From Bdellovibrio sp047344985 (GTDB lineage: Bacteria; Bdellovibrionota; Bdellovibrionia; Bdellovibrionales; Bdellovibrionaceae), in the NCBI RefSeq assembly GCF_047344985.1, contig NZ_CP178861.1, forward strand, positions 1,116,001 to 1,180,000: a stretch of 64,000 nucleotides of DNA, read 5' to 3'. The translations under genes and the position numbers were made by a program. The notes below the pieces were generated by a model, which was not told the DNA's origin, did no database searches, and saw only the letters and a program-made list of their open reading frames with translations. Shown here in pieces: positions 1-8,436 of the stretch (its first letter is position 1; each line of letters begins with the position of its first letter).

Positions 1-212
1 ATGTTTCGTCCTTGTTTCCCTAGGAGCTGCCCGTAATCTTCGGGATGACAATCCACTTTGAAAACGGTGGTCTTTGTCCCCACTTCATAAGTCACCGTCA
101 CTTTTTCTGAATGATTGAGCATTGTTGTCAGCACGTTCTGTATGATCTCTTTCACTTCATCACGGAATGCTTTTCTTAATCCGTCTACTTTAAGCACGTG
201 TGTTGAATTCAT
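1..212 (-). CDS. khpA: KhpA-like KH-domain RNA-binding protein, 3' part cut by window edge
   Basis: The reverse strand opens with an ATG at 212 behind an AAAGGAT ribosome binding site and reads about 70 residues to the window edge. The last part reads PEDYGQLLGKQGRN, the GxxG loop of a type II KH domain as in KhpA, a small RNA chaperone that usually partners KhpB. In many bacteria khpA sits beside rpsP and rimM, but that side is outside the window. The C-terminus is missing, so total length is unknown. The family call is fairly safe from the GKQGR signature; the partner and targets are inference. Confidence 0.7.
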   Translation of the reverse strand, partial: MNSTHVLKVDGLRKAFRDEVKEIIQNVLTTMLNHSEKVTVTYEVGTKTTVFKVDCHPEDYGQLLGKQGRN

Positions 213-370
213 TTTTGATTTATCCTTTATTCTAACTGTCAGCAAATTTGAGTTTTACTTTTTTTGTGCCTGATGATTCGGGAGAATCTGGAAAAAACAA
301 AGTCTAGTTTTGTTTTCTTGTTTACTCATCACGCATCCCTGTTTTCTAACAAAATGTCCTCGACTTACTT

Positions 371-405
371 ACGGTAAAAGAACACCACTGGTAGAATTAT
401 ACCGT
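371..405. promoter_or_regulatory. Operator-like element, copy 1 (ACGGT-N25-ACCGT)
   Basis: The element starts ACGGTA and ends TACCGT (inverted ends) and contains AACACCACT. A very similar 36 bp element lies at 732-767 before the MCP gene. This copy ends about 18 bp upstream of the XRE regulator's GTG start, so it may be that regulator's own binding site. The rest of 213-423 shows only the ribosome binding site of the khpA-like gene and AT-rich promoter-like DNA. Confidence 0.5.
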
Positions 406-423
406 ACATATAAACTTATTTAG

Positions 424-648
424 GTGGCATCAATCGAAACAAAATATGACAAGCTGATGAAACGAATCGCGGAGAATATTAAAAAAATCCGCAAATCCAA
501 GGGTTTGTCTCAGCGAAATATGGAAGACTACGGCTTTGATTTGCGGAATTATCAAAGACTCGAGGCGGGAAGCCATTCTCCCAGTCTTTACACTCTTCAC
601 AAATTATCCATCGCTTTTCGCGTAGAGATCTCCGAGTTTCTTAAATAA
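424..648 (+). CDS. Small XRE-family HTH transcriptional regulator
   Basis: The 74-residue protein is essentially one Cro/C1-type helix-turn-helix: IRKSKGLSQRNMEDYGFDLR gives helices 2-3 and NYQRLEAGSHSPSLYTLHKL the family's recognition and support helices. It would bind DNA as a dimer. The longest frame starts at GTG 424 with no clear ribosome binding site, so it may be leaderless; an ATG at 457 inside the frame would still keep the whole HTH. It stands alone, 156 bp ahead of the MCP gene on the same strand. Matching ACGGT-N25-ACCGT elements upstream of it and of the MCP gene suggest that it controls both. Target is inference. Confidence 0.75.
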   Translation: MASIETKYDKLMKRIAENIKKIRKSKGLSQRNMEDYGFDLRNYQRLEAGSHSPSLYTLHKLSIAFRVEISEFLK

Positions 649-692
649 TTTTCTTTTTCAGAAAAATTCGAATAATATTATTCCTCACCTAT

Positions 693-718
693 TAAGATTT
701 TTAAATCTCTACCGATAA
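693..718 (+). promoter_or_regulatory. Sigma-28 (FliA)-like promoter of the MCP gene
   Basis: TTAA, then exactly 15 bases, then ACCGATAA. The sigma-28 consensus is TAAA-N15-GCCGATAA, so the -10 matches at seven of eight positions and the -35 at three of four. It lies about 87 bp upstream of the MCP start, and chemoreceptors are classic sigma-28 targets. The operator-like element at 732-767 lies just downstream, where a bound repressor would block transcription. Confidence 0.55.
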
Positions 719-731
719 CATTTCCATGTTT

Positions 732-767
732 ACGGTATAAGTACACCACTACGGTTATTTCCACCGT
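732..767. promoter_or_regulatory. Operator-like element, copy 2 (ACGGT-N26-ACCGT)
   Basis: Starts ACGGTATAAG, contains TACACCACT and ends CACCGT. It aligns over its first 19 bases with copy 1 at 371-405 with only two mismatches and has the same inverted ACGGT/ACCGT ends. It lies between the sigma-28-like promoter and the MCP start codon at 805. Confidence 0.5.
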
Positions 768-804
768 CTTCCAAATAAAACAAAAAAATACAGGGGATTT
801 AGGG

Positions 805-2400
805 ATGTTTTCAAAGCTCAGTCTGAAGGCTAAGATGTTATCTGCATTTGTTGGAATTTCGATGTTATTACTGGTCGTAGGCGGTATCGGATGGTGGTCC
901 AATAAAACTGTTTCAGCTATTTATTCAAGTATCACCACGCAGAACTTACCGAACATTCAAAACATTGGTCGTCTTCGCTATCGCGCGCAAGAGGTGAACC
1001 GCACAATGTTACGCGCGTTCATGTCTAAAGATCCAAATGAGATCGCTCATTATACAAAAGAATTTAATGAGTCTCTTAAAATCTACGAAGACTTTACGAA
1101 AAAATACCTGGAAGTTGATTTTTTCCCGGGCGAAGAGGCTCTTTTCAAAAAGGCTGATGATTCTTGGAAAAAATATGTGGCTTCTGCTCAAGAAGTCTTG
1201 AAGCTTGCCGGAAAACCGGATCAAGAAGCTCATGGACAAAAGCTTTTGGATGAAGAAGTTCGCCAAATTCGTCGTGAGCACGTAGATGGATTGGATTCTC
1301 TTTTGGCTTTTCATGATGAAAAAGTGAAAGCGGCAAGAGCTTCAGCTGAAAACACAACTCATCAAGGCGAAATTTTTGTGACTTTCACAATTGTTATCGG
1401 TTTCTTGCTGGCGTGTGTAACGGGCTTCCTGTTCGCAAACTCATTGGCAAACACCTTAAGCCGTATCAGTGGTGAGATTTCAAACTCTGCTGACCAGACT
1501 TCTGCTTCTGGAACTCAGTTGTCCGCTGCGAGCCAACAGCTTTCTTCAGGTTCTTCTGAAGCGGCGGCTTCTCTTGAGGAAACAGTGGCATCCTTGGAAG
1601 AGCTGTCAAGCATGGTTAAACTCAATGCCGATCACGCCAAAGAAGCCAATGCATTGTCACAGAAATCAAAAGACTCTGCCGAGCAGGGTGAAAGTGAAAT
1701 CACAAAACTTATCGGTGCCATGGAAGATATCGCCAGCGGTTCAAAAAAGATCGAAGAGATTATCACAGTTATTGATGATATTGCCTTCCAAACAAATCTT
1801 CTGGCTTTGAACGCGGCGGTGGAAGCGGCCCGTGCCGGTGAACAAGGAAAAGGTTTCGCCGTTGTCGCCGAAGCTGTCAGAAACTTGGCACAAAGAAGTG
1901 CGGCGGCAGCGAAAGATATCACATCTTTGATTCAAGATAACGTTTCAAAAAGTGAAAACGGAGCGCGCGTTGCAAGTCAAAGCGGTGCGGTTCTTAAAGA
2001 CATCGTAACATCTGTCAAAAAAGTGGCGGATTTGAATAGTGAAATTTCCGTAGCCAGCCAAGAGCAGGCCAGTGGACTTGAGCAGATTTCAAAAGCAATG
2101 AACCAATTGGATCAAGCAACACAAGGAAATGCGGCGTCTTCTGAAGAAGTGGCGGCGTCCTCTGAAGAAATGTCAGCACAAGCTGTCTTACTTGCGGAGT
2201 TGGTAATGGATCTTCGTGGTCTCGTTCAGGGCAATGGTGCAGAAGTGGCACAAGATACCGTTCATCCCAGAAGAAAATCAGTGGCTACTGTAAAAAATAC
2301 GGCGAGACCTACTTTGGTGAAACACAGAAAAGAGGCAGAAGAAATTCTGCCTCTTGAAGATGCCGGCGAGCGCAAAGTCGGAAACGTTTCTGGTTTCTAA
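805..2400 (+). CDS. Methyl-accepting chemotaxis protein (chemoreceptor)
   Basis: A 531-residue inner-membrane chemoreceptor. Membrane segments lie at about 11-31 and 191-212, enclosing a mostly helical periplasmic region that fits a four-helix-bundle ligand domain. The cytoplasmic signalling hairpin tip, with DDIAFQTNLLALNAAVEAAR and GKGFAVVAEAVRNLAQRS at about 323-365, is almost invariant in MCPs and contacts CheA and CheW. Only a few residues separate the second membrane helix from the methylation helices, so a normal HAMP domain of about 50 residues appears to be missing. cheW follows 10 bp downstream. A sigma-28-like promoter and an operator-like repeat lie upstream. The ligand cannot be told. 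Confidence 0.93.
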   Translation: MFSKLSLKAKMLSAFVGISMLLLVVGGIGWWSNKTVSAIYSSITTQNLPNIQNIGRLRYRAQEVNRTMLRAFMSKDPNEIAHYTKEFNESLKIYEDFTKKYLEVDFFPGEEALFKKADDSWKKYVASAQEVLKLAGKPDQEAHGQKLLDEEVRQIRREHVDGLDSLLAFHDEKVKAARASAENTTHQGEIFVTFTIVIGFLLACVTGFLFANSLANTLSRISGEISNSADQTSASGTQLSAASQQLSSGSSEAAASLEETVASLEELSSMVKLNADHAKEANALSQKSKDSAEQGESEITKLIGAMEDIASGSKKIEEIITVIDDIAFQTNLLALNAAVEAARAGEQGKGFAVVAEAVRNLAQRSAAAAKDITSLIQDNVSKSENGARVASQSGAVLKDIVTSVKKVADLNSEISVASQEQASGLEQISKAMNQLDQATQGNAASSEEVAASSEEMSAQAVLLAELVMDLRGLVQGNGAEVAQDTVHPRRKSVATVKNTARPTLVKHRKEAEEILPLEDAGERKVGNVSGF

Positions 2401-2410
2401 AGAGGATAAT

Positions 2411-2866
2411 ATGATTGACCAATATTTAACTTTCACGGTCGATAAACAGAACTACGGTGTTCAAATCAGTGCGATTCGAGAAATCAATCGCATCAGTGAA
2501 ATCACCAAAGTTCCCGAAGCTCCTGCCTACGTGGCGGGAGTGATGAATTTGCGTGGGAAAGTCATTCCGGTGGTGACATTGCGCCTGCGTATGAAGTTGG
2601 CGGAGACAGACGTCACAAAAGAAACTTGTACTATCGTGGTAGAAACCAAGGCAGGACAAGTGGGAGTGATCGTCGACTCTGTCAGCTCTGTGATTAATCT
2701 AGATAAAAAAGACGTTGATGAAACTCCGGTCCCACAAGGCGATGAGAATTACATCATCGGCGTCGGCAAGCTAGAAAACGGAATGGTCCTGCTTGTAGAT
2801 ATCGAAAAATGCCTGGGCTCAGAGTTGATCTTTGGCGGCGAAGCGATCGCCGCCGAGGCCGCGTAA
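2411..2866 (+). CDS. cheW: Chemotaxis adaptor protein CheW
   Basis: CheW couples chemoreceptors to the kinase CheA at the receptor array. The 151 residues fit one CheW domain, with VDKQNYGVQISAIREINR near the N-terminus, VAGVMNLRGKVIPVVTLRLR in the middle and LLVDIEKCL near the end. I chose ATG 2411 because AGAGGAT lies 4-10 bases upstream and the family begins right there; a longer in-frame start overlaps the MCP gene. It follows the MCP gene by 10 bp, so the two are probably co-transcribed as a receptor-adaptor pair. Confidence 0.93.
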   Translation: MIDQYLTFTVDKQNYGVQISAIREINRISEITKVPEAPAYVAGVMNLRGKVIPVVTLRLRMKLAETDVTKETCTIVVETKAGQVGVIVDSVSSVINLDKKDVDETPVPQGDENYIIGVGKLENGMVLLVDIEKCLGSELIFGGEAIAAEAA

Positions 2867-2975
2867 CCGCATCTCGTTGTTGCGTAAGATCATTTTTCAT
2901 CTGGTTTCTAAACGGAAAGTAAGATAGATAGAGGTGACTTACGCAGATATTGTGACGCGGTTCGTTGGAGGACTT

Positions 2976-4187
2976 ATGATGTCGCCGGGGCATGAGCAAC
3001 AAATTGAAATTCTATTCGCCGTAGCGGGCCTTCTTCTTACGATTATTTTCGCGGTGATTTTCATCGGTGTGTGGAGAAATGCCCGTCGCGAAGATAAAAA
3101 AAACCTAGAGTATCAAGCGAAACGCGAAATGCCGACAACGGCGGAAAAAGAAAAGGCAGAAGCAGAGGAAGCTTTAGCGCACATTGATTCCACGGGCGAA
3201 ATGGTCTCTGACATCGAGATTCCAGATCTTGCCAAAGAAGCTCGTCACGTTGTTGAAGAAACTGCGGTCGATCTCAAAGAAGCTCTTAAGAAAACCGAAG
3301 AAAATCTTTTTGGTCGCATTCGCAGTTTATTTAAGGGTGACACGAACAATAAACATCTCGAAGAAATCGAAGAGATTTTATATACGAGCGACTTGGGTCC
3401 AATGACGGTGCAACGTTTGATGGCGGCTCTTGAAGACAAATTGTCTAAAAAAGAGCGCGCTGATTACGACACGGTTCGCACGGCTTTAAAAGAAGAAATC
3501 AAAAATATTTTTGCTGGCTCTCACTCCGCAGCTCCGGATCAAGGTATTCTATCTAAAATCCAGTTCGCAGCAGAAGGTCCGACAGTTTTGATGATTGTAG
3601 GGGTGAATGGTGCGGGGAAAACTACATCCATCGGAAAAATCTCTGCACAATTGGCCGGCCAAGGTAAAAAAGTTTTGGTGGCCGCAGGCGACACTTTCCG
3701 TGCGGCGGCGGGAGGACAACTCAAAGTTTGGACGGATCGCGCTCAAGTCGAAATTTTTTCTCCGGAAGGTGTAACAGATCCAAGTGCCGTGGCATTTGAT
3801 GCTGTCGCCAAAGGCAAAGCGCAAGGTTATGATGTTGTGATCGTCGATACGGCGGGACGCTTGCACACCCAAGCAAACTTGATGGAAGAAATTAAAAAAA
3901 TGAAGCGCGTGATGACGAAAGTCATTCCTGAGGCTCCTCATGAAACTTTGATCGTGCTTGATGCGAACTCGGGACAAAACGCTTTGATGCAAGCAAAGGA
4001 ATTCCACAACGCTTTGACTTTAACAGGGGCGATTTTAACAAAAATGGATGGCACTGCGAAAGGTGGCGTGGCCGTGGGACTTGCCCAAGAATTGCAAATC
4101 CCTATCAAGCTTATCGGTGTCGGCGAAAGAATCCAAGATCTTCGCACGTTCTCGTCTCAAGAGTTCGTAGACTCTCTTTTTCAATAG
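2976..4187 (+). CDS. ftsY: Signal recognition particle receptor FtsY
   Basis: SRP receptor GTPase that docks ribosome-SRP complexes at the Sec translocon. The NG domain is clear: GVNGAGKTTSIGKI (P-loop), DTFRAAAGGQLK, VDTAGR and TKMDGTAKGG in the family order. Residues about 9-31 form one hydrophobic helix, followed by a charged linker, so this FtsY is probably anchored by a real transmembrane segment, unlike E. coli FtsY, which uses amphipathic contacts. Start ATG 2976 follows GGAGG by four bases; an upstream GTG at 2934 is in frame but lacks such a site. 403 residues. It converges with the next gene on the minus strand. Confidence 0.95.
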   Translation: MMSPGHEQQIEILFAVAGLLLTIIFAVIFIGVWRNARREDKKNLEYQAKREMPTTAEKEKAEAEEALAHIDSTGEMVSDIEIPDLAKEARHVVEETAVDLKEALKKTEENLFGRIRSLFKGDTNNKHLEEIEEILYTSDLGPMTVQRLMAALEDKLSKKERADYDTVRTALKEEIKNIFAGSHSAAPDQGILSKIQFAAEGPTVLMIVGVNGAGKTTSIGKISAQLAGQGKKVLVAAGDTFRAAAGGQLKVWTDRAQVEIFSPEGVTDPSAVAFDAVAKGKAQGYDVVIVDTAGRLHTQANLMEEIKKMKRVMTKVIPEAPHETLIVLDANSGQNALMQAKEFHNALTLTGAILTKMDGTAKGGVAVGLAQELQIPIKLIGVGERIQDLRTFSSQEFVDSLFQ

Positions 4188-4204
4188 AAGAGTCTAACGG
4201 ATCA

Positions 4205-4876
4205 TCACTTTTGGTCGGCGATATGCTGAATCTGATCGGATTGGTAAACATGAAATCCCGGTTGGAAGTTCAAGGCAGCAATCGCCATCGCCTTTGCAAT
4301 ATCAGTTGCTTTAATCGCGCGGTATTTTCTTAAAGGTCCCACAAGAAGAGGATTGATATAAGGACTCAGTTTTTGAGCGACACCTTCGCCAGAGCGCTGT
4401 TCTTTGCGCTCACCCAAAATCAAGGATGGTCTGAAGATTTCAATTTGCGGAATTTTTAATTCTCGCAGCGATTTTTCCATTTCGCCTTTGACGCGATTAT
4501 AGAAAACACTCGAATTCGCATCCGCACCCATGGCTGAAATCACGATAAACTTTTGCGCTTTGACTTGTTCAGCGAGTTTTGCAAACTCCAAAACATACTC
4601 GTAGTCGACTTTACGAAAAGCTTCCTGACTGCCGGCTTTTTTAATCGTCGTTCCCAAACAACAAATAAAAATCTGCGCCTTTAAAGCGTCAGGATGGTCT
4701 TTTATTTTGTCGAAATTCAGAATGATGTTTTCCGTGTGCGGAGGAATTTTTCCCATCGGGGAGCGACTGATCGCTTTGACTTTTGTGACTTGTTCAAGAT
4801 GCGCTAAAATGAGAAGGAGCTCGTGTCCCACGAGCCCCGTCGCACCTACCATACATACATCAGTTGGATAGATCAT
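4205..4876 (-). CDS. NAD(P)-binding Rossmann-fold (atypical SDR) protein
   Basis: The 223 residues start with CMVGATGLVGHELL, the glycine-rich dinucleotide-binding loop of atypical short-chain dehydrogenase/reductases of the HTATIP2/YbjT type. A central stretch FIVISAMGADANSSVFYNRV carries the Ser and Tyr-x3-Lys-like positions (here YNRVK) of the fold. Substrate is unknown. It starts 7 bp after the stop of the L,D-transpeptidase gene on the same strand and has no strong ribosome binding site, so it is likely translated by coupling. Whether it acts in wall metabolism is not shown. Confidence 0.75.
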   Translation of the reverse strand: MIYPTDVCMVGATGLVGHELLLILAHLEQVTKVKAISRSPMGKIPPHTENIILNFDKIKDHPDALKAQIFICCLGTTIKKAGSQEAFRKVDYEYVLEFAKLAEQVKAQKFIVISAMGADANSSVFYNRVKGEMEKSLRELKIPQIEIFRPSLILGERKEQRSGEGVAQKLSPYINPLLVGPLRKYRAIKATDIAKAMAIAALNFQPGFHVYQSDQIQHIADQK

Positions 4877-4883
4877 TTAATAA

Positions 4884-6446
4884 TTAGTTGCCGATTCTGC
4901 TATTGTTGTTGTTATCGTTTTCAGTTCTGAACTTGATTTCTGGTGGGTTGTGCGCACCAGAAGTTTTCAAGAACTCAGGAACAGAGTCTCTGAAATCCGC
5001 AAGACCGCTGACCTTGATCACACCTTTTGTAAGACGTGCATCTGGGTGAGCGTAATCAACAAAACGACCTTCGTCCACCAAGAAATAACCGCGGAAATTT
5101 GTTTTCATTGCGTCCGCTTGTTTGCCAGAATCGATTCTGTAACGGTCACCCGATTTTCCAGAAGACGCTTGATTGTTGTAGTTCAATTGAACTGCATTTG
5201 GATATTCATCGATTTCATAAGTACCTTGCTCGATCAGGTTTTGGCCCGCGATCACAGGAATGGCTTTGTCGATGATTGTTTTTGCGTCTGCTGTCAAACC
5301 ACCACTTTGTTGTGCGCCATTTGTTAAAAGGATGAAATCCCAATGTCCCGGCTTTTCAAACTTGTCAGCATAGCGAGGAAGTGGAGTTGTCTTCTTTTTA
5401 AAGATACCTGTCGTCACTTCTTTTTCACGAGTCGACTCACGGGCGTAAACACGGTAGATGTCTGTGCCTACAGGTAACAAACTGCGCAAGTAAGCAACCG
5501 CTTTATTTTCCAAGCGTGTGCAACCTGAAGAACCTGGATTTGAGAAAAGATTCATTAAGAAACCGCGAGTCAGTTCAATAGAGGCCGCGCCATCTTTACC
5601 CCAGCCAATTGTTCCGTGCATCCATTGGTAGTTCATACCATTGATTTCATCAGCTGGAGTCACTTTCGCGGCGAACCAACCGAAAGCACCATAGATTGTT
5701 GTCTTGCCGTGAGCATCTTCAACCATCCATTTACGTGAAGAAGCGATTTTAGAAATACCATCCGTGATCGGGCCCGGAATCGATTTCAAATCTTGTCCAG
5801 CCTTATACCAATGAGGATAGTGGCCTTGACCGTCTTGATAGAACTTCACCCATTCAGAAATTCTCGCGTGACCCAGCCAGGTCTTAAACGCATTTGGATC
5901 TTCTTTCGTACCTTCTTCCGGTCGGCCGACAACCATTTCCGTTTCCATCACAAGTTTGTGAGCGCAACCCGGGGTTTCCGTGCAACGTTCATAAACGCGA
6001 GTTTTTTCCGTCGCCACGTTTTGAATCACGAAGTATTTAGATGCTGCCGTCACAAGTTCTTTTTCAGAAAGATAATCTTTGGAAACAAAAAGTTCAGCCG
6101 CTACATCGGCTTTTAAAGAAGACGACTTGATGATCTTGATCTGCACAAGAGGAGTGGCTTCATTTAATAGATCATAAATTTCCACTTCATCATTCATCGA
6201 GAGTTTGCCGACAATATTGTTTGCCGTTGTGGAGTTGCTACTGCGAACATTTAAGCTGTCAGCTGAAATGAAATAACGTTGTCCTACTTTAAGCTGAGAT
6301 TTGTTAAGAGCCACTGCGGCTGCGTTAACACTTACAGAGCTTGCGGCCTCAGCAGTAAGTTCTTGCGCAATACTCATAAGTGGTGAGCTGGCAATTAGCA
6401 GACCTAAAAGTGCGGAACACAGTCGACGTGTTTTAAGCTTTGTCAT
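4884..6446 (-). CDS. Secreted L,D-transpeptidase with N-terminal SH3b domain
   Basis: YkuD-type enzyme that forms 3-3 or related links in peptidoglycan, or attaches amines or proteins to it, in the periplasm or in the prey wall. A signal peptide spans about 1-28. An SH3b domain follows at about 54-105 (SLNVRSSNS). The catalytic domain shows MHGTIGWGKDG (His about 277) and SNPGSSGCTRLEN (Cys about 309, Arg 311), the HG...SxGCxR signature. 520 residues is long for the family, with a C-terminal part of about 180 residues that I do not recognise. Start codon follows GGAGG. It is divergent from the cysteine-amidase-like gene at 6610. Likely a predation or self-wall enzyme by context. Confidence 0.88.
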   Translation of the reverse strand: MTKLKTRRLCSALLGLLIASSPLMSIAQELTAEAASSVSVNAAAVALNKSQLKVGQRYFISADSLNVRSSNSTTANNIVGKLSMNDEVEIYDLLNEATPLVQIKIIKSSSLKADVAAELFVSKDYLSEKELVTAASKYFVIQNVATEKTRVYERCTETPGCAHKLVMETEMVVGRPEEGTKEDPNAFKTWLGHARISEWVKFYQDGQGHYPHWYKAGQDLKSIPGPITDGISKIASSRKWMVEDAHGKTTIYGAFGWFAAKVTPADEINGMNYQWMHGTIGWGKDGAASIELTRGFLMNLFSNPGSSGCTRLENKAVAYLRSLLPVGTDIYRVYARESTREKEVTTGIFKKKTTPLPRYADKFEKPGHWDFILLTNGAQQSGGLTADAKTIIDKAIPVIAGQNLIEQGTYEIDEYPNAVQLNYNNQASSGKSGDRYRIDSGKQADAMKTNFRGYFLVDEGRFVDYAHPDARLTKGVIKVSGLADFRDSVPEFLKTSGAHNPPEIKFRTENDNNNNSRIGN

Positions 6447-6609
6447 AGTACGTCCTCCAGACAGTCGTCTTATTAAACCTTTGTCATTGACTCAAATCCC
6501 CTTAGCAAGAAGCGTGACAGAGGTCTTTGGTACGGTATTTTTTTATTTGGCCAATTTTCCCGTCAAATTGTTATTCAATGATGCCCAAAAGGGGCAACAA
6601 GGAGGTTTC

Positions 6610-8235
6610 ATGAAGAAATTATTGGCGGCTTTACTCATATGTCTTCCGTGTCTGTCATACGCGCAAGGAAGCACGCGGTGGCGTATCACGAAGCCACAAT
6701 GGACTGATCAAGACGAAAGTAAATTTGGTGAGTTTATCTCAAAAATCGGTTCTGCCGTGGAACGCAGAGAATGTTTTCAAGTCGACACGTGTTTAAAAAG
6801 CACGGCGAATCCCTATGCGGGAACAGATCCTTCAAGTTTACGTTTGTTTGCCGACTGCGCGGATCTTCCGTATTTCTTACGTGCCTATTTTGCTTGGAAA
6901 AACGGACTTCCCCTCTCAGTACAAAGTGACGTGAGTCCGCGCCAATCCGGAGACAATCCAGATGTGCGCTACACAAAATTTGGTAACTACGTGACAGGTC
7001 GTTACAGCGTTATTCCCACTCGCTTTAACAGTCCGAACGCCATTGAGATTCTCAACAAAACTGTTGTCGATATGGTGTGGTCAGCTTCCTTCCGTTTGAT
7101 CGGAGAAGAAGACACGGGATACTTCACGGATTTTTATCCTGTGAAACTGTCTCGCGAAGGAATTCGTCCCGGCACTGTGATCTATGATCCCAATGGTCAC
7201 GTGGCCATCATCTACAAAGTCACTGATGATGGACGTATTTTCTATATCGATTCACATCCTGACAACACTTTGACGTCAGGAATGTACACGCCTAAATTCA
7301 CACGCAGTTTCCCCCAGCAAGGGGCCGGATTTAAAAATTTCCGACCGCTGGCTTTGGTGGGTGCGAATCGAAATGTCGCTGGTGAATACATCGGCGGCAG
7401 AATCGTCGGCGCTCGCAACGCTGCACTTCCCAACTACAGTCTTGAACAGTTCTATGGAAACCGCCCTGATCCGGGTGGTGATTGGCAAAAAGGTCAATTC
7501 ATCTATCGTGGTGCTTCCTTCCCCTATTACGAATACCTGCGTATCATGATGGCAAGTGGTGATTTAAAAATCGATCCTCTTCGCGATATGCAACAAAACT
7601 TAGCCGATATCTGCACAAGCTTAAAAGACCGTGTCGTCGCAGTGAGCCTGGGCAATAAGGCCGGCATTGATAAGAAACCTCACCCGGAACGTTTGCCGCA
7701 AAATATTTACGGTACTGACGGAGAATGGGAAGCCTATGCGTCTCCGGCACGGGATGCGCGTTTGAAAGTGTCCTACATGGATTTGCTTTCTCAAGCTCGC
7801 ATTTTGATTCAACGTCACCGCACAGGGGATCCGAGCATTGTGTACAGTGGAGCAAATCTCGCAGCTGATATGCTGGCGGTTTACGATCGCGAAACTCGTG
7901 GTTGTCAGTTCACTTACACGAACTCCAGTGGAGGGGCCGTCACTCTGAATTCAGAAGATGCTCGTCAGCGTTTGTTTGACTTGAGTTTTGACCCTTATCA
8001 CTGTGTCGAGCTTCGTTGGGGAGCAAAATCTCCACAGGAGCTTGCTTCTTGTATGGACGATGCAAACAAGCGTGAGTGGTACAGCCGTGAAAGATGGTTG
8101 CGTAACCAATGGGAACGCCGCTATGATGCGCGCATGGATTTCTCTTTGGATGAACTCACTGGTCCTAAACCGGGAGCCGGTATCGCGCAACCACCGGACG
8201 TCGATATCATTCGCTATCTGAACTCACAGAAGTAG
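6610..8235 (+). CDS. Secreted NlpC/P60-like cysteine hydrolase candidate
   Basis: 541 residues with a signal peptide at about 1-18 (ending SYAQG). I do not recognise a named family, but LFADCADLPYFLRAYFAWKN (Cys 83 at the start of a helix) followed by GHVAIIYKV (His 197) and FYIDSHPDNT fits the Cys-His arrangement of papain-like NlpC/P60 amidases. Such enzymes cut peptide stems of peptidoglycan. The C-terminal 300 residues are rich in charged and aromatic residues and unassigned. Start ATG 6610 follows AAGGAGG by seven bases; the frame is open further upstream but over a promoter region. It is flanked by two L,D-transpeptidase genes. Confidence 0.6.
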   Translation: MKKLLAALLICLPCLSYAQGSTRWRITKPQWTDQDESKFGEFISKIGSAVERRECFQVDTCLKSTANPYAGTDPSSLRLFADCADLPYFLRAYFAWKNGLPLSVQSDVSPRQSGDNPDVRYTKFGNYVTGRYSVIPTRFNSPNAIEILNKTVVDMVWSASFRLIGEEDTGYFTDFYPVKLSREGIRPGTVIYDPNGHVAIIYKVTDDGRIFYIDSHPDNTLTSGMYTPKFTRSFPQQGAGFKNFRPLALVGANRNVAGEYIGGRIVGARNAALPNYSLEQFYGNRPDPGGDWQKGQFIYRGASFPYYEYLRIMMASGDLKIDPLRDMQQNLADICTSLKDRVVAVSLGNKAGIDKKPHPERLPQNIYGTDGEWEAYASPARDARLKVSYMDLLSQARILIQRHRTGDPSIVYSGANLAADMLAVYDRETRGCQFTYTNSSGGAVTLNSEDARQRLFDLSFDPYHCVELRWGAKSPQELASCMDDANKREWYSRERWLRNQWERRYDARMDFSLDELTGPKPGAGIAQPPDVDIIRYLNSQK

Positions 8236-8259
8236 AAAAAGGTACCAGGTACCTTTTTC
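8235..8259. repeat. Perfect 25 bp palindrome GGTACC-A-GGTACC with A/T flanks
   Basis: A 12 bp arm of G, five A and GGTACC is mirrored around a single A at 8247. It begins on the stop codon of the preceding gene. A one-base loop is too tight for RNA, but an inner shorter stem with a T-run would still resemble a terminator. It may instead be a protein site or a short dispersed repeat. Confidence 0.6.
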
Positions 8260-8276
8260 CCTGAAACCTCTGAAAA

Positions 8277-8308
8277 GGCTGTCTCATTTTGAGACGGCCT
8301 TTGTTTTT
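8277..8308 (+). terminator. Rho-independent terminator after the cysteine hydrolase gene
   Basis: AAAGGC(T)GTCTCA and TGAGAC(G)GCCTTT pair around a two- to three-base loop and are followed by GTTTTT. It ends the transcript of the gene at 6610. Confidence 0.75.
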
Positions 8309-8436
8309 AAAAAATATGTGAACCAAATCAAGACGACAATTTTCGGCGCTTGTATAAGAAATTTTTCACGAAAGCGACGTCAGATCCAATAGGGCTGGCA
8401 CTTTACTTGATAGTAACACCGTTGGAAGAGGGTGTT

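Noticed and set aside
6301..6609. 103-codon upstream extension of the cysteine hydrolase gene
   Set aside because: It runs through the start of the divergent L,D-transpeptidase gene and the promoter region, while ATG 6610 has a perfect ribosome binding site and a signal peptide directly after it.
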